This document shows positions 34,029-43,377 of a stretch of 64,000 bases of DNA, piece after piece; position 1 is the first letter of the stretch; each line of letters opens with the position of its first letter. The notes beneath the pieces were generated by a model. The model was given only the letters and a program-made list of their open reading frames with translations. It did not search any database and was not told the origin of the DNA. The stretch spans positions 186,001 to 250,000 of the forward strand of contig CAWEYO010000018.1 in the NCBI GenBank assembly GCA_963813315.1, in the 5' to 3' direction. The position numbers and the translations under genes are program-made. This DNA comes from CAWEYO01 sp963813315 (GTDB lineage: Bacteria; Pseudomonadota; Alphaproteobacteria; Rhizobiales; Rhizobiaceae).

Positions 34029-34630
34029 TGCAGCGGTTTCTCATAGGCAAACTCACGGACGTAGTTTGTCGTCAGCGCGAGAACACATTTGATGATTTCG
34101 GAAATGCCCTGAAGGCCGACGAGCGCGAAGCCCACCGGAACCAACAGCTTGACCGGCCATCGAACGAGGCCCCCAGCCTGATTCGATCCCTCATGAGTGA
34201 TCCAGGACTGCCAGAACCACGGCCAGGTGAAATAGATCATCAATGCGCACATGGGCAGCAGGAAGAAAATCCCGCCGAGCAGATCGATCCAGGTTCTGGT
34301 CCGTTCACTGACCCATCCGTAGAACAGGTCAACGCGCACATGCTCGTTTACCTTGAGCGTCCAGGCGCCGCCCAGCATCACAATGCCGGCGAACATGTAC
34401 CATTGCGCTTCGGACAGCGTATTCGAATTGTGGCGGTAGATGTCGATCATTGCGCCGAATAAGCCGCCGCCGACCTGACGATCGAGCCACAGAATGGCGC
34501 CGGTGCTGTAGCGAAAGATGGCATTGAACGCACTGACCAGCGAGGCGAACAGAACCAGATAAATGGCTATGACGCCGACCCTGCGGTTCAATTCGTCGAT
34601 CACCCTGGTGACGGCTATGGCCGGTTGCAA
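34025..34630 (-). CDS. TRAP transporter small permease subunit
   Basis: A DctQ-type membrane protein of 201 residues with four transmembrane segments (IAIYLVLFASLVSAFNAIFR; AQWYMFAGIVMLGGAWTLK; LGGIFFLLPMCALMIYFTW; LLVPVGFALVGLQGISEII). The open frame reaches 34717, but a TTG at 34630 with GGGAG seven bases upstream fits the family start better. Translationally coupled to the large subunit. Confidence 0.82.
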   Translation of the reverse strand: MQPAIAVTRVIDELNRRVGVIAIYLVLFASLVSAFNAIFRYSTGAILWLDRQVGGGLFGAMIDIYRHNSNTLSEAQWYMFAGIVMLGGAWTLKVNEHVRVDLFYGWVSERTRTWIDLLGGIFFLLPMCALMIYFTWPWFWQSWITHEGSNQAGGLVRWPVKLLVPVGFALVGLQGISEIIKCVLALTTNYVREFAYEKPLQ

Positions 34631-34897
34631 GGTTCTGCTCCCAATTGCTCTTGTCCCGGTAGGGACAACACTACCACTTACCGACAGGCGGCTGGACCAT
34701 CGATATGGGAGAGGCAACTGCTTGAGACAGAGCTGATGGCTCCGTCAAGCGCCCCTCCCATCTGTCCCATTTTTTGTTCGGCACACCGTTGCCAATCACG
34801 GTATGCCGACGACAGGGCGCGCCGTCAACACGGGGGGCGATTGGCCCCCCGCAAATCGACAGCAGTGTAGTAGGGTGTGTCGCCCAATATCCCAGCC

Positions 34898-35950
34898 TCA
34901 GACCACAGCGAAGTCCGCGTAGGTGAGCATCTGCGGTTTGGTGAGTAGCGTGGCGAACTGGGTTGCCCCGCCGGCAGCATTGCCGTTGGTGTCGTAGGTC
35001 AATGCACCGGTGGCCGAATTGTAGATGATGCGGTCGTCGGCATCGTGCGCTTCCGTGCCGATGTAAAACGCATCCTCGGCCAGCGTGCCGAGTGCATTCA
35101 AGGCGGTGAAAGCCGCATTCTCCAGCCCGATCGTGTCGTCAAGCACCGAGAAATCCGTGATGCTGCAGCTGTTCCCGCTGGGCGCGGTGTTGAAGGCGAA
35201 CGTATCGTTTCCGGCACCCCCGGTAAGGGTGTCGTTGCCGGCGATTTCGCTGCGCGGGTCCGGGCCGTGTTCTGTGTACAAGGTGTCGTCGCCATCTCCT
35301 CCGTACGGGGTGACTTCTACGGTTATCCAGTACGAACCTTCTCCGTACAGCGTGTCATTGCCGTCTCCGCCGATCAGCGCGTCGTTGCCGTCTCCTCCGA
35401 ACAGCGTGTCATTGCTGTCTCCTCCGACCAGCATGTCGTTGCCGTCTCCCCCGCCCATCCGGCATGAACCATCGCCTCCGTACAGCGTGTCGTCGCCGTC
35501 GCCGCCGTACTGGTGCCAGCCTCCGTACAGCGTGTCATTGCCGTCTCCGCCGTACTGGTACCAGCCTCCGTACAGCATGTCGTTGCCGGCCCCGCCGTCC
35601 AGGACATCTGCACCTTCGCCTCCGTACAGCGTGTCGTCGCCGTCTTCCCCGTGCAGGTAGTCTGAACCGTCGCCTCCATCCAAGGTGTCTGAACCGTCGC
35701 CGCCGTACAGGTCATCCGCACCTTCGCCTCCGTATAGCGTGTCGTCGCCATCTCCCCCGTCCAGGTCATCTGAACCGTCGCCTCCATCCAAGGTGTCTGA
35801 ACCGTCGCCGCCGTACAGCGTATCGTGGCCATCTCTCCCGTATAGTGCGTTAGCGCCGGCATTGCCCCTGAGTTCGTTGTAGGCTGCGTTGCCGGCGCCT
35901 GTGAGGTTCGCGCTCCCAAGCAGTGTCAAATTCTCGACGGTCCCCTCCAC
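34898..35950 (-). pseudogene. C-terminal half of the shorter RTX protein, out of frame with its start
   Basis: This frame reads GTVENLTLLGSANLTGAGNA, then about 20 calcium-binding nonapeptide repeats of the GGDGxDxLx type. It ends with a secretion-type domain (ITDFSVLDDTIGLENAAFTA; DRIIYNSATGALTYDTNGNA; LTYADFAVV) almost identical to that of the neighbouring protease. The upstream frame 35950-36912 ends where this begins. The bases just before it encode FDLADGIVEGTV but not the preceding linker seen in the paralog, so a small out-of-frame deletion near 35965-35985 is likely. Confidence 0.72.
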
Positions 35951-36912
35951 TATGCCATCCGCCAGGTCGAACGGTCGTTGCCGTCTCCGCCGTACAGCGT
36001 GTCGTTACCTTCTCCGCCGTACATCGTGTCGTCGCCATCTCCGCCGAATATCCAGTCTGGGCTTTCGCCTTCGTCCGGCGTGTCGCTGTCGCCTTCCTCG
36101 TCCACGATTTCTCCCGCATCGTCGACGACCTCGGTGTAATCTGAACCTTCGCCTGCATTCAGCGTGTCGTTGCCGTCTCCGCCGGGCAGGTCATCTGAAC
36201 CAGCGCCTTCGTTCAGGGTGTCGTCGCCGGTTCCCGCGTCGAGGATGTCTGCACCTCTGCCTGCGTTCAGGGTGTCGTCGCCGGTTCCCTCATCGAGGAT
36301 GTCTGCACCTCTGCCTGTGTTCAGGGTGTCGTCGCCGGTTCCCTCATCGAGGATGTCTGCACCTCTGCCTGCGTTCAGGGTGTCGTCGCCGGTTCCCGCG
36401 TCGAGGAAGTATGAACCTTCGCCTGCGTACAGCGTGTCGTCGCCGGTCCCCGCGTCGAGGAAGTATGAACCTTCGCCTGCGTACAGCGTGTCGTCGCCGG
36501 TTCCCGCGTCGAGGAAGTATGAACCTTCGCCTGCGTACAGCGTGTCGTCGCCGGTTCCCGCGTCGAGGATGTCTGAACCATCGCCTGCGTACAGCGTGTC
36601 GTCGCCGGTTCCCGCGTCGAGGGGGTCTGCACCTCCGCCTGCATTCAGCGTGTCGTCGCCGGTTCCCGCGTCGAGGATGTCTGCACCTCCGCCTGCGTAC
36701 AGCGTATCGTCGCCGTTTTGCCCGTGTAGGTAGTCCGCACCTGCGCCTGCGTTCAGGGTGTCGTCTTCCCCGTTCACGAAATCGCCCGCATCGCTGACGA
36801 CGCCGGTGTCGCGGCCGAGACCCCAGGCAAAGCCATGGCCATGGTCTCTATGGAAATCCGTGTCGCCACCGCTGCGGTCAAAACTGGCGGCAATGTCATG
36901 GGAACTGCTCAA
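35950..36912 (-). CDS. RTX repeat protein, N-terminal part of the shorter paralog
   Basis: A 320-residue frame with a TTG start (MSSSHDIAASFDRSGGD) and an AAGGAC ribosome site like that of the protease gene. After a His-rich start come RTX repeats, of which nine are an 18-residue unit of the type AGTGDDTLYAGEGSYFLD encoded by near-identical 54-base DNA. It has no enzymatic domain. The frame stops at a TAG after GNDRSTWRMA where homology continues in another frame. Intact, the whole would be a secreted calcium-binding protein of about 670 residues. Confidence 0.7.
   Translation of the reverse strand: MSSSHDIAASFDRSGGDTDFHRDHGHGFAWGLGRDTGVVSDAGDFVNGEDDTLNAGAGADYLHGQNGDDTLYAGGGADILDAGTGDDTLNAGGGADPLDAGTGDDTLYAGDGSDILDAGTGDDTLYAGEGSYFLDAGTGDDTLYAGEGSYFLDAGTGDDTLYAGEGSYFLDAGTGDDTLNAGRGADILDEGTGDDTLNTGRGADILDEGTGDDTLNAGRGADILDAGTGDDTLNEGAGSDDLPGGDGNDTLNAGEGSDYTEVVDDAGEIVDEEGDSDTPDEGESPDWIFGGDGDDTMYGGEGNDTLYGGDGNDRSTWRMA
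36229..36714. repeat. Nine tandem copies of a 54-base coding repeat
   Basis: Units start every 54 bases from 36229 (GGTTCCCGCGTCGAGGATGT and variants) to 36661. They encode 18-residue double RTX turns. Adjacent copies are often identical over long stretches, for example the three GAGGAAGTATGAACCTTCGC units, which points to recent unequal crossing-over. Confidence 0.92.
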
Positions 36913-37003
36913 GGATTGGTCCTTATCGATTGCTTTTAAATGGAGAGCCGCACAATAGCGGCGTGGTGGTTTCTTGGCTTAGCGCAGGATTGTCGTCACG
37001 AGG
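36913..37003 (-). promoter_or_regulatory. 5' leader of the short RTX gene, duplicated from the protease gene
   Basis: On the plus strand GGTCCTTATCGATTGCTTTT and later AGCCGCACAATAGCGGCGTG match the leader at 41966-42056 (GGTCCTTGTCGATTGCTTTA; AGCCGCACGACAGCGGCGTG) over about 90 bases. The CCGC...GCGG parts form a small hairpin. The region fills the 117-base gap after the protease stop. Confidence 0.75.
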
Positions 37004-37029
37004 GAACGGCTTTCCGATTGCCATCAGGG

Positions 37030-38550
37030 TCACACCACAGCGAAGTCCGCGTAGGTGAGCGTCGGCGGTTTGGTGAGTAGCGTGGCGAACTGGGTTGCCC
37101 CGCCGGCGACGTTGCCGTTGGTGTCGTAGGTCAGGGCACCAGTAGTGCTGTTGTAGATGATGCGGTCATCGGCCTCGTGCGCCGCGGTGCCGATCCAGAA
37201 TGCCGTCGAAGCCAGTGTGACGGCTGTCGTCAAGACGGCGAATATCGCATTATCCAGCCTGATCGTGTCGGCCGCCACCGAGAAATCCGTGATCTTATCA
37301 AGATTATTGGTCGCATTCAGCGCGGTGTTGAAGAGGAAGTAATCGGCGCCGGCACCCCCGGTAAGGGTGTCGTTGCCGGCACCCCCGGCCAGCTGATTGA
37401 TGCCGCCATTGCCGACGAGCGTGTTGTTGCCTGCGTTGCCGGTGCCGTTGAGGGCCGCCGTCCCAAGCAGCGTCAAATTCTCGACGGTCCCTTTCACCTG
37501 GGTACCCGTCAACAGGCTGAAGGTTATCGCCGAGCGTACCGTGTCGATGCCCGCGCCGCCGTCGGCCACTTCGTCCACGACATCAACTGAATCGCCAACG
37601 ACGTAGGTGTCGTTGCCGGTTCCGCCGACCATGGTGTCTGAACCTGCGCCTCCGTCCAGCGTGTCGTTGCCGTCTTTCCCGTTAAGTGTGTTGACGCCGG
37701 AATTGCCGGTGATCGTGTTGTCGGCTGCGTTGCCGGTACCCGTAAGGTTCGCGAGCCCTTGCAACGCCAAATTCTCAACGGTCCCTTTCACTTGGCTACC
37801 GGCCAGGTCGAATGAAATCCATGACGCTACCGTGTCGATGCCGTTGCCGCCTTCAGCCAACTCGTCCACGACATCGCCTGCATTGTCGACGTCATAGGTG
37901 TCGTTGCCGGCTCCCCCGACCATGGTGTCTGCACCGCCGCCTCCGTTCAGCGCGTTGGCGCCGGCATTGCCGGTGAGCGTGTTGTTGCCTGCGTTGCCGG
38001 TGCCATTGAGGGCCGCGCTGCCAAGCAGCGTCAAATTCTCAACGGACCCTAGCACGTAGGTACCCGCGGTCAGATTGAACGATATCGACGACCGTATCGT
38101 ATCTGTGCCGTTGCCATTGTCATTCAGCTCGTCCACGCAATCTTTAATGTTGTCGACAACGTAGGTGTCGTCACCGGCACCGCCCTTCAGATTGTCGTTC
38201 TCCCCGCCTCCATCCAGCGTGTCGTTACCGATGCCCCCACTCAAGACGTCCGAACCTTTGCCGCCGTACAGCGTATCGTTGCCGTCTCTGCCGTACAGCT
38301 TATTGGCGCCGTCATTGCCAGTGAGGGTGTTGTCGACTGCGTTGCCGTAGCCATCGAGGTTCGCGCCACCGAGCAGTATCAAATTCTCAAAGACCCCTTT
38401 CACGTTGGTCTTTTCCGCGTCGGTATCCTCTGCCAGGCTGAACGAGATCTGCGACCTTACCGTGTCGATGCCGTCGCCGAAGTCGAACAGCTCGTCCACG
38501 AAATCACCTGCATCGTCGACATCATAGGTGTCGGCGCCGGCTCCCCCCCA
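37030..38550 (-). pseudogene. RTX and secretion-signal part of the S8 protease, displaced by a frameshift
   Basis: From GGAGADTYDVDDAGDFVDEL onward this frame carries four modules that alternate a TYxVDNxxDxVDEL...IDTVRSxISF linker with VENLTLLGSAALNGTGNAGN and short RTX turns. It ends in the C-terminal secretion domain (FSVAADTIRLDNAIFAVLTT; DRIIYNSTTGALTYDTNGNV; LTYADFAVV). It continues the gene 38522-41965 if one base is removed from the seven-C run at 38543-38549. Confidence 0.83.
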
Positions 38551-41500
38551 TGGCGTCTGAACCTGCGCCTCCATCCAGCGTATCGTTACCGGTTCCCCCG
38601 GCCAAGATGTCGGAGCCTTCGCCTGCATACAGCGTGTCGTTGCCGGCTCCGCCGACCAAGGTGTCTGAACCATCGCCTGCGTCCAGCGTGTCGTCGCCAG
38701 TATTCCCGTACAGGTAGTCTGAACCTTCGCCTGCGTTCAAGCTGTCGTCGCCGGCTCCCCCGTCGAGGTGGTCGTCGTACAAACCTTCGCCTCCGTTCAG
38801 GTCATCGTTACCGTCTCCCCCGGCCAGGTTGTCTGCACCTGCTCCTCCATCCAGCGTGTCGTTGCCGGCTCCGCCGGCCAAGATGTCGGAGCCTTCACCT
38901 GCGTTCAGCGTGTCGTTGCCGACTTCGCCGTTCAGGGTATCTGCACCTGCGCCTGCGTCCAACGTGTCGTCGCCGTATCCGCCGACCAAGGTGTCTGAAC
39001 CATCGCCTGCGTTCAGTGTATCGTTGCCGTCTCCTCCGTTCAGGTAGTCTGCACCTGCGCCTGCGTTCAAGGTGTCCTCGCCGGATCCCCCTTCCAGGTG
39101 GTCGTCGTACAAACCTTCGCCTGCGTTCAGCTCATCGTTACCATCTCCCCCGTCCAAGTAGTCTGCACCTTCGCCTGCATTCAAGGCATCGTCGCCGGCT
39201 CCCCCATCCAGGTAGTCGTTGTATGAACCCTCGCCTGCGTCTAGCGTGTCGTTGCCGTCTCCTCCGTCAAGATAGTCTGAGCCTGCATCTCCGTTTAGGG
39301 TGTCGTTGCCGGCATTCCCGTATAGCGAGTTGTTGCCTTCTTTCCCGGACAGTATATTGGCGCCGGAATTGCCGGCGAGCACGTTGTCGGCCGCGTTGCC
39401 GGTTCCTGTGAGGTTAGCGCTGCCAAGCAGCGTCAAATTCTCAACGGTCCCTTTCACGGTGCCACCCGCCAGATCGAACGATATCGACGACCTCACCGTG
39501 TCGATGCCATTGCCGCCGTTGACCAGCTCGTCCACGGTGTCTGCAGCGCTGTCGACGACAAAGGTGTCGTTGCCGGCGCCGCCGTACAGGCGATCATCCC
39601 CCCCGCCTCCATCCAAGGTGTCGGTGCCGTCTCCTCCATTCAGATCGTCTTTGCCTTCGCCTCCGTACAGCGTGTCGTTGCCGGCTCCACCGCTCAGGAA
39701 GTTAGCACCGTCATTGCCAATGAGAGTGTTGGCGGCGGCATTGCCGATGCCTTTTATCGCGCTGCCAAGCAGCGTCAAATTCTCAACGGTCCCTTTCACG
39801 GTGCTAGCCGTCAGGTCGAGCGATACCGACGACCTTACCGTGTCGATGCCATTGCCGCCGTCCTTCAGCTCGTCCACGATATCGTCCGCACTATCAACGA
39901 TGTAAGTGTCGTTGCCGGCACCTCCGGCCAAGTCATCCGAGCCTTCCCCTCCGTCCAGCGTGTCGTTGCCATTTCCCCCGGCGAGGGTATCTGCACCCAC
40001 GCCTCCGTTCAGCGTATCGTTGCCAGTTCTTCCGATCAGGGTGTCCGAACCTGCGCCTCCATCCAGCGTGTCGTCGCCTTCTCCGCCGTCCAGGGTGTCA
40101 GAACCGCGCATGCCTACCAGCACGTTCGCGTTTGAATCGCCGGTCAGGGTGTCGTTGCCATCGCCAGAAATGACATTTTCAATCGAGGTGCCGGAAGCGA
40201 TCTGGAACAACGAGCCCGAACCAGTGGCCAGATTGATGGAAAACGCAGCAGTTACGGCTGATGCATCGATCCAGTCGACCCCTTCATCAGTGTCAGAAAG
40301 CGTGGCGCGCGAGGGATCGAGCGCAAGCATCTTGCTGAACTCGTTGGTGTATCGATAGACGTCGTTCGCCGAAACGTCGGATCCGAAGGCCTCCAGTTTC
40401 ACCGCGGCGACCGTTCCCGCCGGCGCCGTGGCGCCGGTGCGCTTGTCTTCAATGTGCACGGTCCAATTCCCGGCGGCGAGTTCCCCGCGAAGGTGGTCTA
40501 TGCCGAACGTCCAGGTCAGTGGCGATCCGGCTGCCGTCGGACTGCCGCTTCGGCCATCATAGAGCTGAACCGTGGTGCCTTCGGCAGAGACGAGGTAGAT
40601 TCTCAGATCGGTAAAGGATGGATGCGTCAAGGTCAGCGTGAGGTCCACATGTTCGACCAACACGTTGTCATTGAGGGTGATCGTCACATCGGTCGATGTA
40701 TTGGCAACAAGAGGACTCGTGCCCGCCTTGCCGACCGTGCTCACTTTTTCGTTCGCCGAGGTCAGCGCCACGGACGATATATATCGCAACGCTTCGGCCA
40801 TCCGCACGGCATTGTAGGCGTTGACCATGCCGTAGCCGTAGTCGCCGCTGAAATGCATGCCGCCGCCGTTCCAGTTGTCGGCTCCGTTGAACGCCCACCT
40901 GAAATTCTCGGTCGCGCCCTTTGTGGCCGAACCGATCTCGCTGCCGGTATGCACCGCGCTTGCCGCCAGGATGTTCTGCACGTCGCGCCAGCCAAGGTTC
41001 GCATTGGCTTGGAGCATGAGCGCGGCGACGCCGCTCACGATCGGGGCCGCCGCCGAGGTGCCGGCAAAGGTGTTTGTGTAGTTGCCGTCTTCGCCCGCGA
41101 TCGTGTTGTAGCCGTCGGAGCCTTGCCGGTCGGTGGTTGCGAGGCCGCCGAGAGTGCCGCCTCCAGGGGCCGTCACCAGGATCGATGCACCGTAATTGGA
41201 ATAGTACGACGCGAAGCCATCGCGCTCGGCCGCCGCGACCGTGACTGTGAACCGCGACGCATTGAGGCTGTCACCGTTCGAGTCAACATCGCGGCGGACG
41301 CCGTTGTCATCGAGGTAACCATTGCCCGCGGACTGGATGATGACGGTGCCGAGGAAGTTGCGCCCGTTAACGACGGCATTATCATATTCGTTAATGATCG
41401 CCCGACGGTGGCTGCTACTGATGTTGACGTTCTGGTCATCCTCGAATTTCGCCGCCGCACCCCAACTGTTGTTGGTGATGTCGAAATTGGCCATTTGATG

Positions 41501-41965
41501 AACCGCCTGCAGGAAAGCCGTGCGGTCGGGTGCATCAATGTAGATTTTGCTGTTGGTGTCGAAGATGTTGACGCTTGTCAGCGACGAACCCGGTGCGACG
41601 CCGGTCGTGCCTCCGTTTCCGTCAACAGCGCCGATCAGTCCCGCGACGGCGGTTCCATGATTTTGGTCTACACCGTTGGCCGCTCCGCTGTAGGTGACGC
41701 CGTTGATCTTGACCTCGCGGCTCGCATCGTAATTGTCCCACAGCTCAGGATGCATCGTGTCGACACCATCATCATAGATACCGACATGGACGCCGGTGCC
41801 GTCGAATTCGTCCCAGATGGTCTGGTCGAGGTGTATGCTGTCCAAGTGCCACTCATATCCAACAGTCCCCTGCGCTTGCGCGGGCGCCTGCGGCAAGCCG
41901 ATAGTGTCGCCACCGCCGTTGTCCCCGGAATTGAGCGTAGTGTCGGTGTTCTGCGAAGTGAGCAT
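38522..41965 (-). CDS. Secreted S8 (subtilisin-like) serine protease with P domain and RTX repeats, 3' end frameshifted
   Basis: The catalytic triad is visible as Asp66 (VGIYDDGVDTMHPEL; Asp65 is adjacent), His103 (DQNHGTAVAGLIG) and Ser304 (FAGTSAAAPIVSGVAALML), with the oxyanion Asn214 in SAGN. Residues about 430-560 form a proprotein-convertase P domain (VDLTLTLTHPSFTDLRIYLV; GNWTVHIEDKRTGATAPAGT). Long RTX arrays follow. ATG 41965 follows AAGGAC. The frame ends early (MGGSRRRHL) at a G7 tract; corrected, the protein is about 1,644 residues and ends in a type I secretion domain. No HlyB/HlyD exporter is in the window. Confidence 0.87.
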   Translation of the reverse strand: MLTSQNTDTTLNSGDNGGGDTIGLPQAPAQAQGTVGYEWHLDSIHLDQTIWDEFDGTGVHVGIYDDGVDTMHPELWDNYDASREVKINGVTYSGAANGVDQNHGTAVAGLIGAVDGNGGTTGVAPGSSLTSVNIFDTNSKIYIDAPDRTAFLQAVHQMANFDITNNSWGAAAKFEDDQNVNISSSHRRAIINEYDNAVVNGRNFLGTVIIQSAGNGYLDDNGVRRDVDSNGDSLNASRFTVTVAAAERDGFASYYSNYGASILVTAPGGGTLGGLATTDRQGSDGYNTIAGEDGNYTNTFAGTSAAAPIVSGVAALMLQANANLGWRDVQNILAASAVHTGSEIGSATKGATENFRWAFNGADNWNGGGMHFSGDYGYGMVNAYNAVRMAEALRYISSVALTSANEKVSTVGKAGTSPLVANTSTDVTITLNDNVLVEHVDLTLTLTHPSFTDLRIYLVSAEGTTVQLYDGRSGSPTAAGSPLTWTFGIDHLRGELAAGNWTVHIEDKRTGATAPAGTVAAVKLEAFGSDVSANDVYRYTNEFSKMLALDPSRATLSDTDEGVDWIDASAVTAAFSINLATGSGSLFQIASGTSIENVISGDGNDTLTGDSNANVLVGMRGSDTLDGGEGDDTLDGGAGSDTLIGRTGNDTLNGGVGADTLAGGNGNDTLDGGEGSDDLAGGAGNDTYIVDSADDIVDELKDGGNGIDTVRSSVSLDLTASTVKGTVENLTLLGSAIKGIGNAAANTLIGNDGANFLSGGAGNDTLYGGEGKDDLNGGDGTDTLDGGGGDDRLYGGAGNDTFVVDSAADTVDELVNGGNGIDTVRSSISFDLAGGTVKGTVENLTLLGSANLTGTGNAADNVLAGNSGANILSGKEGNNSLYGNAGNDTLNGDAGSDYLDGGDGNDTLDAGEGSYNDYLDGGAGDDALNAGEGADYLDGGDGNDELNAGEGLYDDHLEGGSGEDTLNAGAGADYLNGGDGNDTLNAGDGSDTLVGGYGDDTLDAGAGADTLNGEVGNDTLNAGEGSDILAGGAGNDTLDGGAGADNLAGGDGNDDLNGGEGLYDDHLDGGAGDDSLNAGEGSDYLYGNTGDDTLDAGDGSDTLVGGAGNDTLYAGEGSDILAGGTGNDTLDGGAGSDAMGGSRRRHL

Positions 41966-42375
41966 GAATTGGTCCTTGTCGATTGCTTTAACGAGGAGCC
42001 GCACGACAGCGGCGTGATGATTTTTTGGGTCTAGTCCAGGGTTGTCGTCACGGCGTTCACTCGTGCCTGGCACGCACGAACACGCGGCCGTCTGCCGTGC
42101 GGAAGGAGGGCATTCGCTAAAGTCGTTTGATTTCCGCGCCCGCGATCATCGCTTGGCGGCGGTCACGATTGCACTGCTGGAAGTTGCAGCCTGAACTGAA
42201 AGGACCAGGCAAATCCGGTGGGAAATGCCTATGGAATCAATGTACACCTCGTCGTCGGTTGTACGTCCGACGATAACTCAACCGCATTTCTACAACTTTT
42301 GCAAGAGGCCGCGAGCGGTTTTTGCAAAGCAGGATCAAGCGGCAGGCGCGAGATGGCGTTCGCGCATCATCGCGG
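41966..42375. other. 410-base gap upstream of the S8 protease
   Basis: The first about 90 bases (41966-42056) are the protease leader, duplicated before the short RTX gene. The remainder up to the convergent-side end of the LivH-type permease gene shows no coding signal, repeat or operator that I can support. Confidence 0.6.
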
Positions 42376-43281
42376 TCAGGGAACGGGCCGCTCCTCCTTG
42401 TCCGGCGGTTGCAGGACGAGAAGGGCAACGAGCGCGATAAACACGGCCGCATCGCGCCATTCGAGCGGGAAATAGCCCGACCACAGCGTCTCCGCCATGC
42501 CGAATACTGCAGCGCCGACTGCCGCTCTGGGCGGCGAGTAGTAGCCGCCGACGGCCGTTACGAACAATATTTTCAGCCCGAAGGTCAGGCCGGTGCCGAA
42601 GCTGATGTTGCCGAAATAGAGCGCCGCCAGGACCCCGGCGAGGGCGGCGATCATTCCGCCGGCAACGACCGATCGATGGAAGATTCTCGACACGTCGACG
42701 CCGCACATGCGGGCCGCGGCCGGATCGTCGCACACTGCCCGCCACAGGCGCCCGAAGGTCGAACGCGAAATGACAACGGTCAATCCGGTGATGACCAGCA
42801 CGGAGACAAGACAATTGAGAAGCTGGATGACAGTCAAGGTAACGTTGAAGCCGTTCGACGAGGCGAAGGTGACCGGCGCGGAGAGCATCGGTGGCAGCCA
42901 ATATTCGCGCGTTTGGGCGGCAATCCGCGCCAACTCCATCAACACCAGCGAGATGCCGAGCGTGGCCACGACGATGGCGTTCGGGGCGCTGTTGGCCAGC
43001 GGTGCAAAAACCAGGCGGGACAGGAAGCTGCTGGTCAAGGCCGCATAGGCGAAACCGGCGGCAATGCCCAGCACAACCGTTGCCGGCAGCGTCAGCCACA
43101 GAACGTACCAGCCATACACCGCCACGAGTATCGTCACCTGCCCGGCGAAGGCGAAGACCGATCCATAGGCGAGATTTGTGCGGTGGAGCACGCCATTGGT
43201 CAGCACATAGCCGAACGCCAGCAAGGCATAGAGGGCGCTTGCATGGAGTCCGTTCAGGACCTGCTGAAAGAAATAGAGCAT
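42376..43281 (-). CDS. Branched-chain amino acid-type ABC transporter permease (LivH family), solitary
   Basis: A 301-residue inner-membrane permease with about eight hydrophobic segments. Family signatures include VLNGLHASALYALLAFGYVL at the start, RTNLAYGSVFAFAGQVTIL, RAVCDDPAAARMCGVDVSRI (the cytoplasmic ATPase-contact loop) and AALYFGNISFGTGLTFGLK. No partner ATPases, second permease or binding protein adjoin it; the complete Liv set at 52 kb has its own LivH. It is divergent from a CGNR regulator with a strong operator between them. Confidence 0.85.
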   Translation of the reverse strand: MLYFFQQVLNGLHASALYALLAFGYVLTNGVLHRTNLAYGSVFAFAGQVTILVAVYGWYVLWLTLPATVVLGIAAGFAYAALTSSFLSRLVFAPLANSAPNAIVVATLGISLVLMELARIAAQTREYWLPPMLSAPVTFASSNGFNVTLTVIQLLNCLVSVLVITGLTVVISRSTFGRLWRAVCDDPAAARMCGVDVSRIFHRSVVAGGMIAALAGVLAALYFGNISFGTGLTFGLKILFVTAVGGYYSPPRAAVGAAVFGMAETLWSGYFPLEWRDAAVFIALVALLVLQPPDKEERPVP

Positions 43282-43334
43282 CGACCTCCCGAAGCGCGCG
43301 GCAGCGCCGGCCGCGACAGGCCCGCGCTGCCTTC

Positions 43335-43370
43335 AATCTAACTTGTAAAATTGAATTTACCAGTTAGATT
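43335..43370. promoter_or_regulatory. Operator-like inverted repeat between livH and the CGNR gene
   Basis: AATCTAACTTGTAAA (43335-43349) and TTTACCAGTTAGATT (43356-43370) are 15-base arms matching at 14 positions around a 6-base centre. The site ends 7 bases before the CGNR start and 54 bases from the permease start, so it could control both. Confidence 0.8.
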
Positions 43371-43377
43371 TGACTGC

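Noticed and set aside
36229..36714. CRISPR-like periodic repeats
   Set aside because: The 54-base units are contiguous, have no unique spacers and encode RTX turns in frame.
35889..36797. Plus-strand frame of Arg/Cys-rich repeats
   Set aside because: Produced by reading the RTX repeats antisense; periodicity follows the minus-strand 18-residue unit.
40454..42034. 526-codon plus-strand frame opposite the S8 protease
   Set aside because: Overlaps the catalytic domain whose triad is intact on the minus strand.
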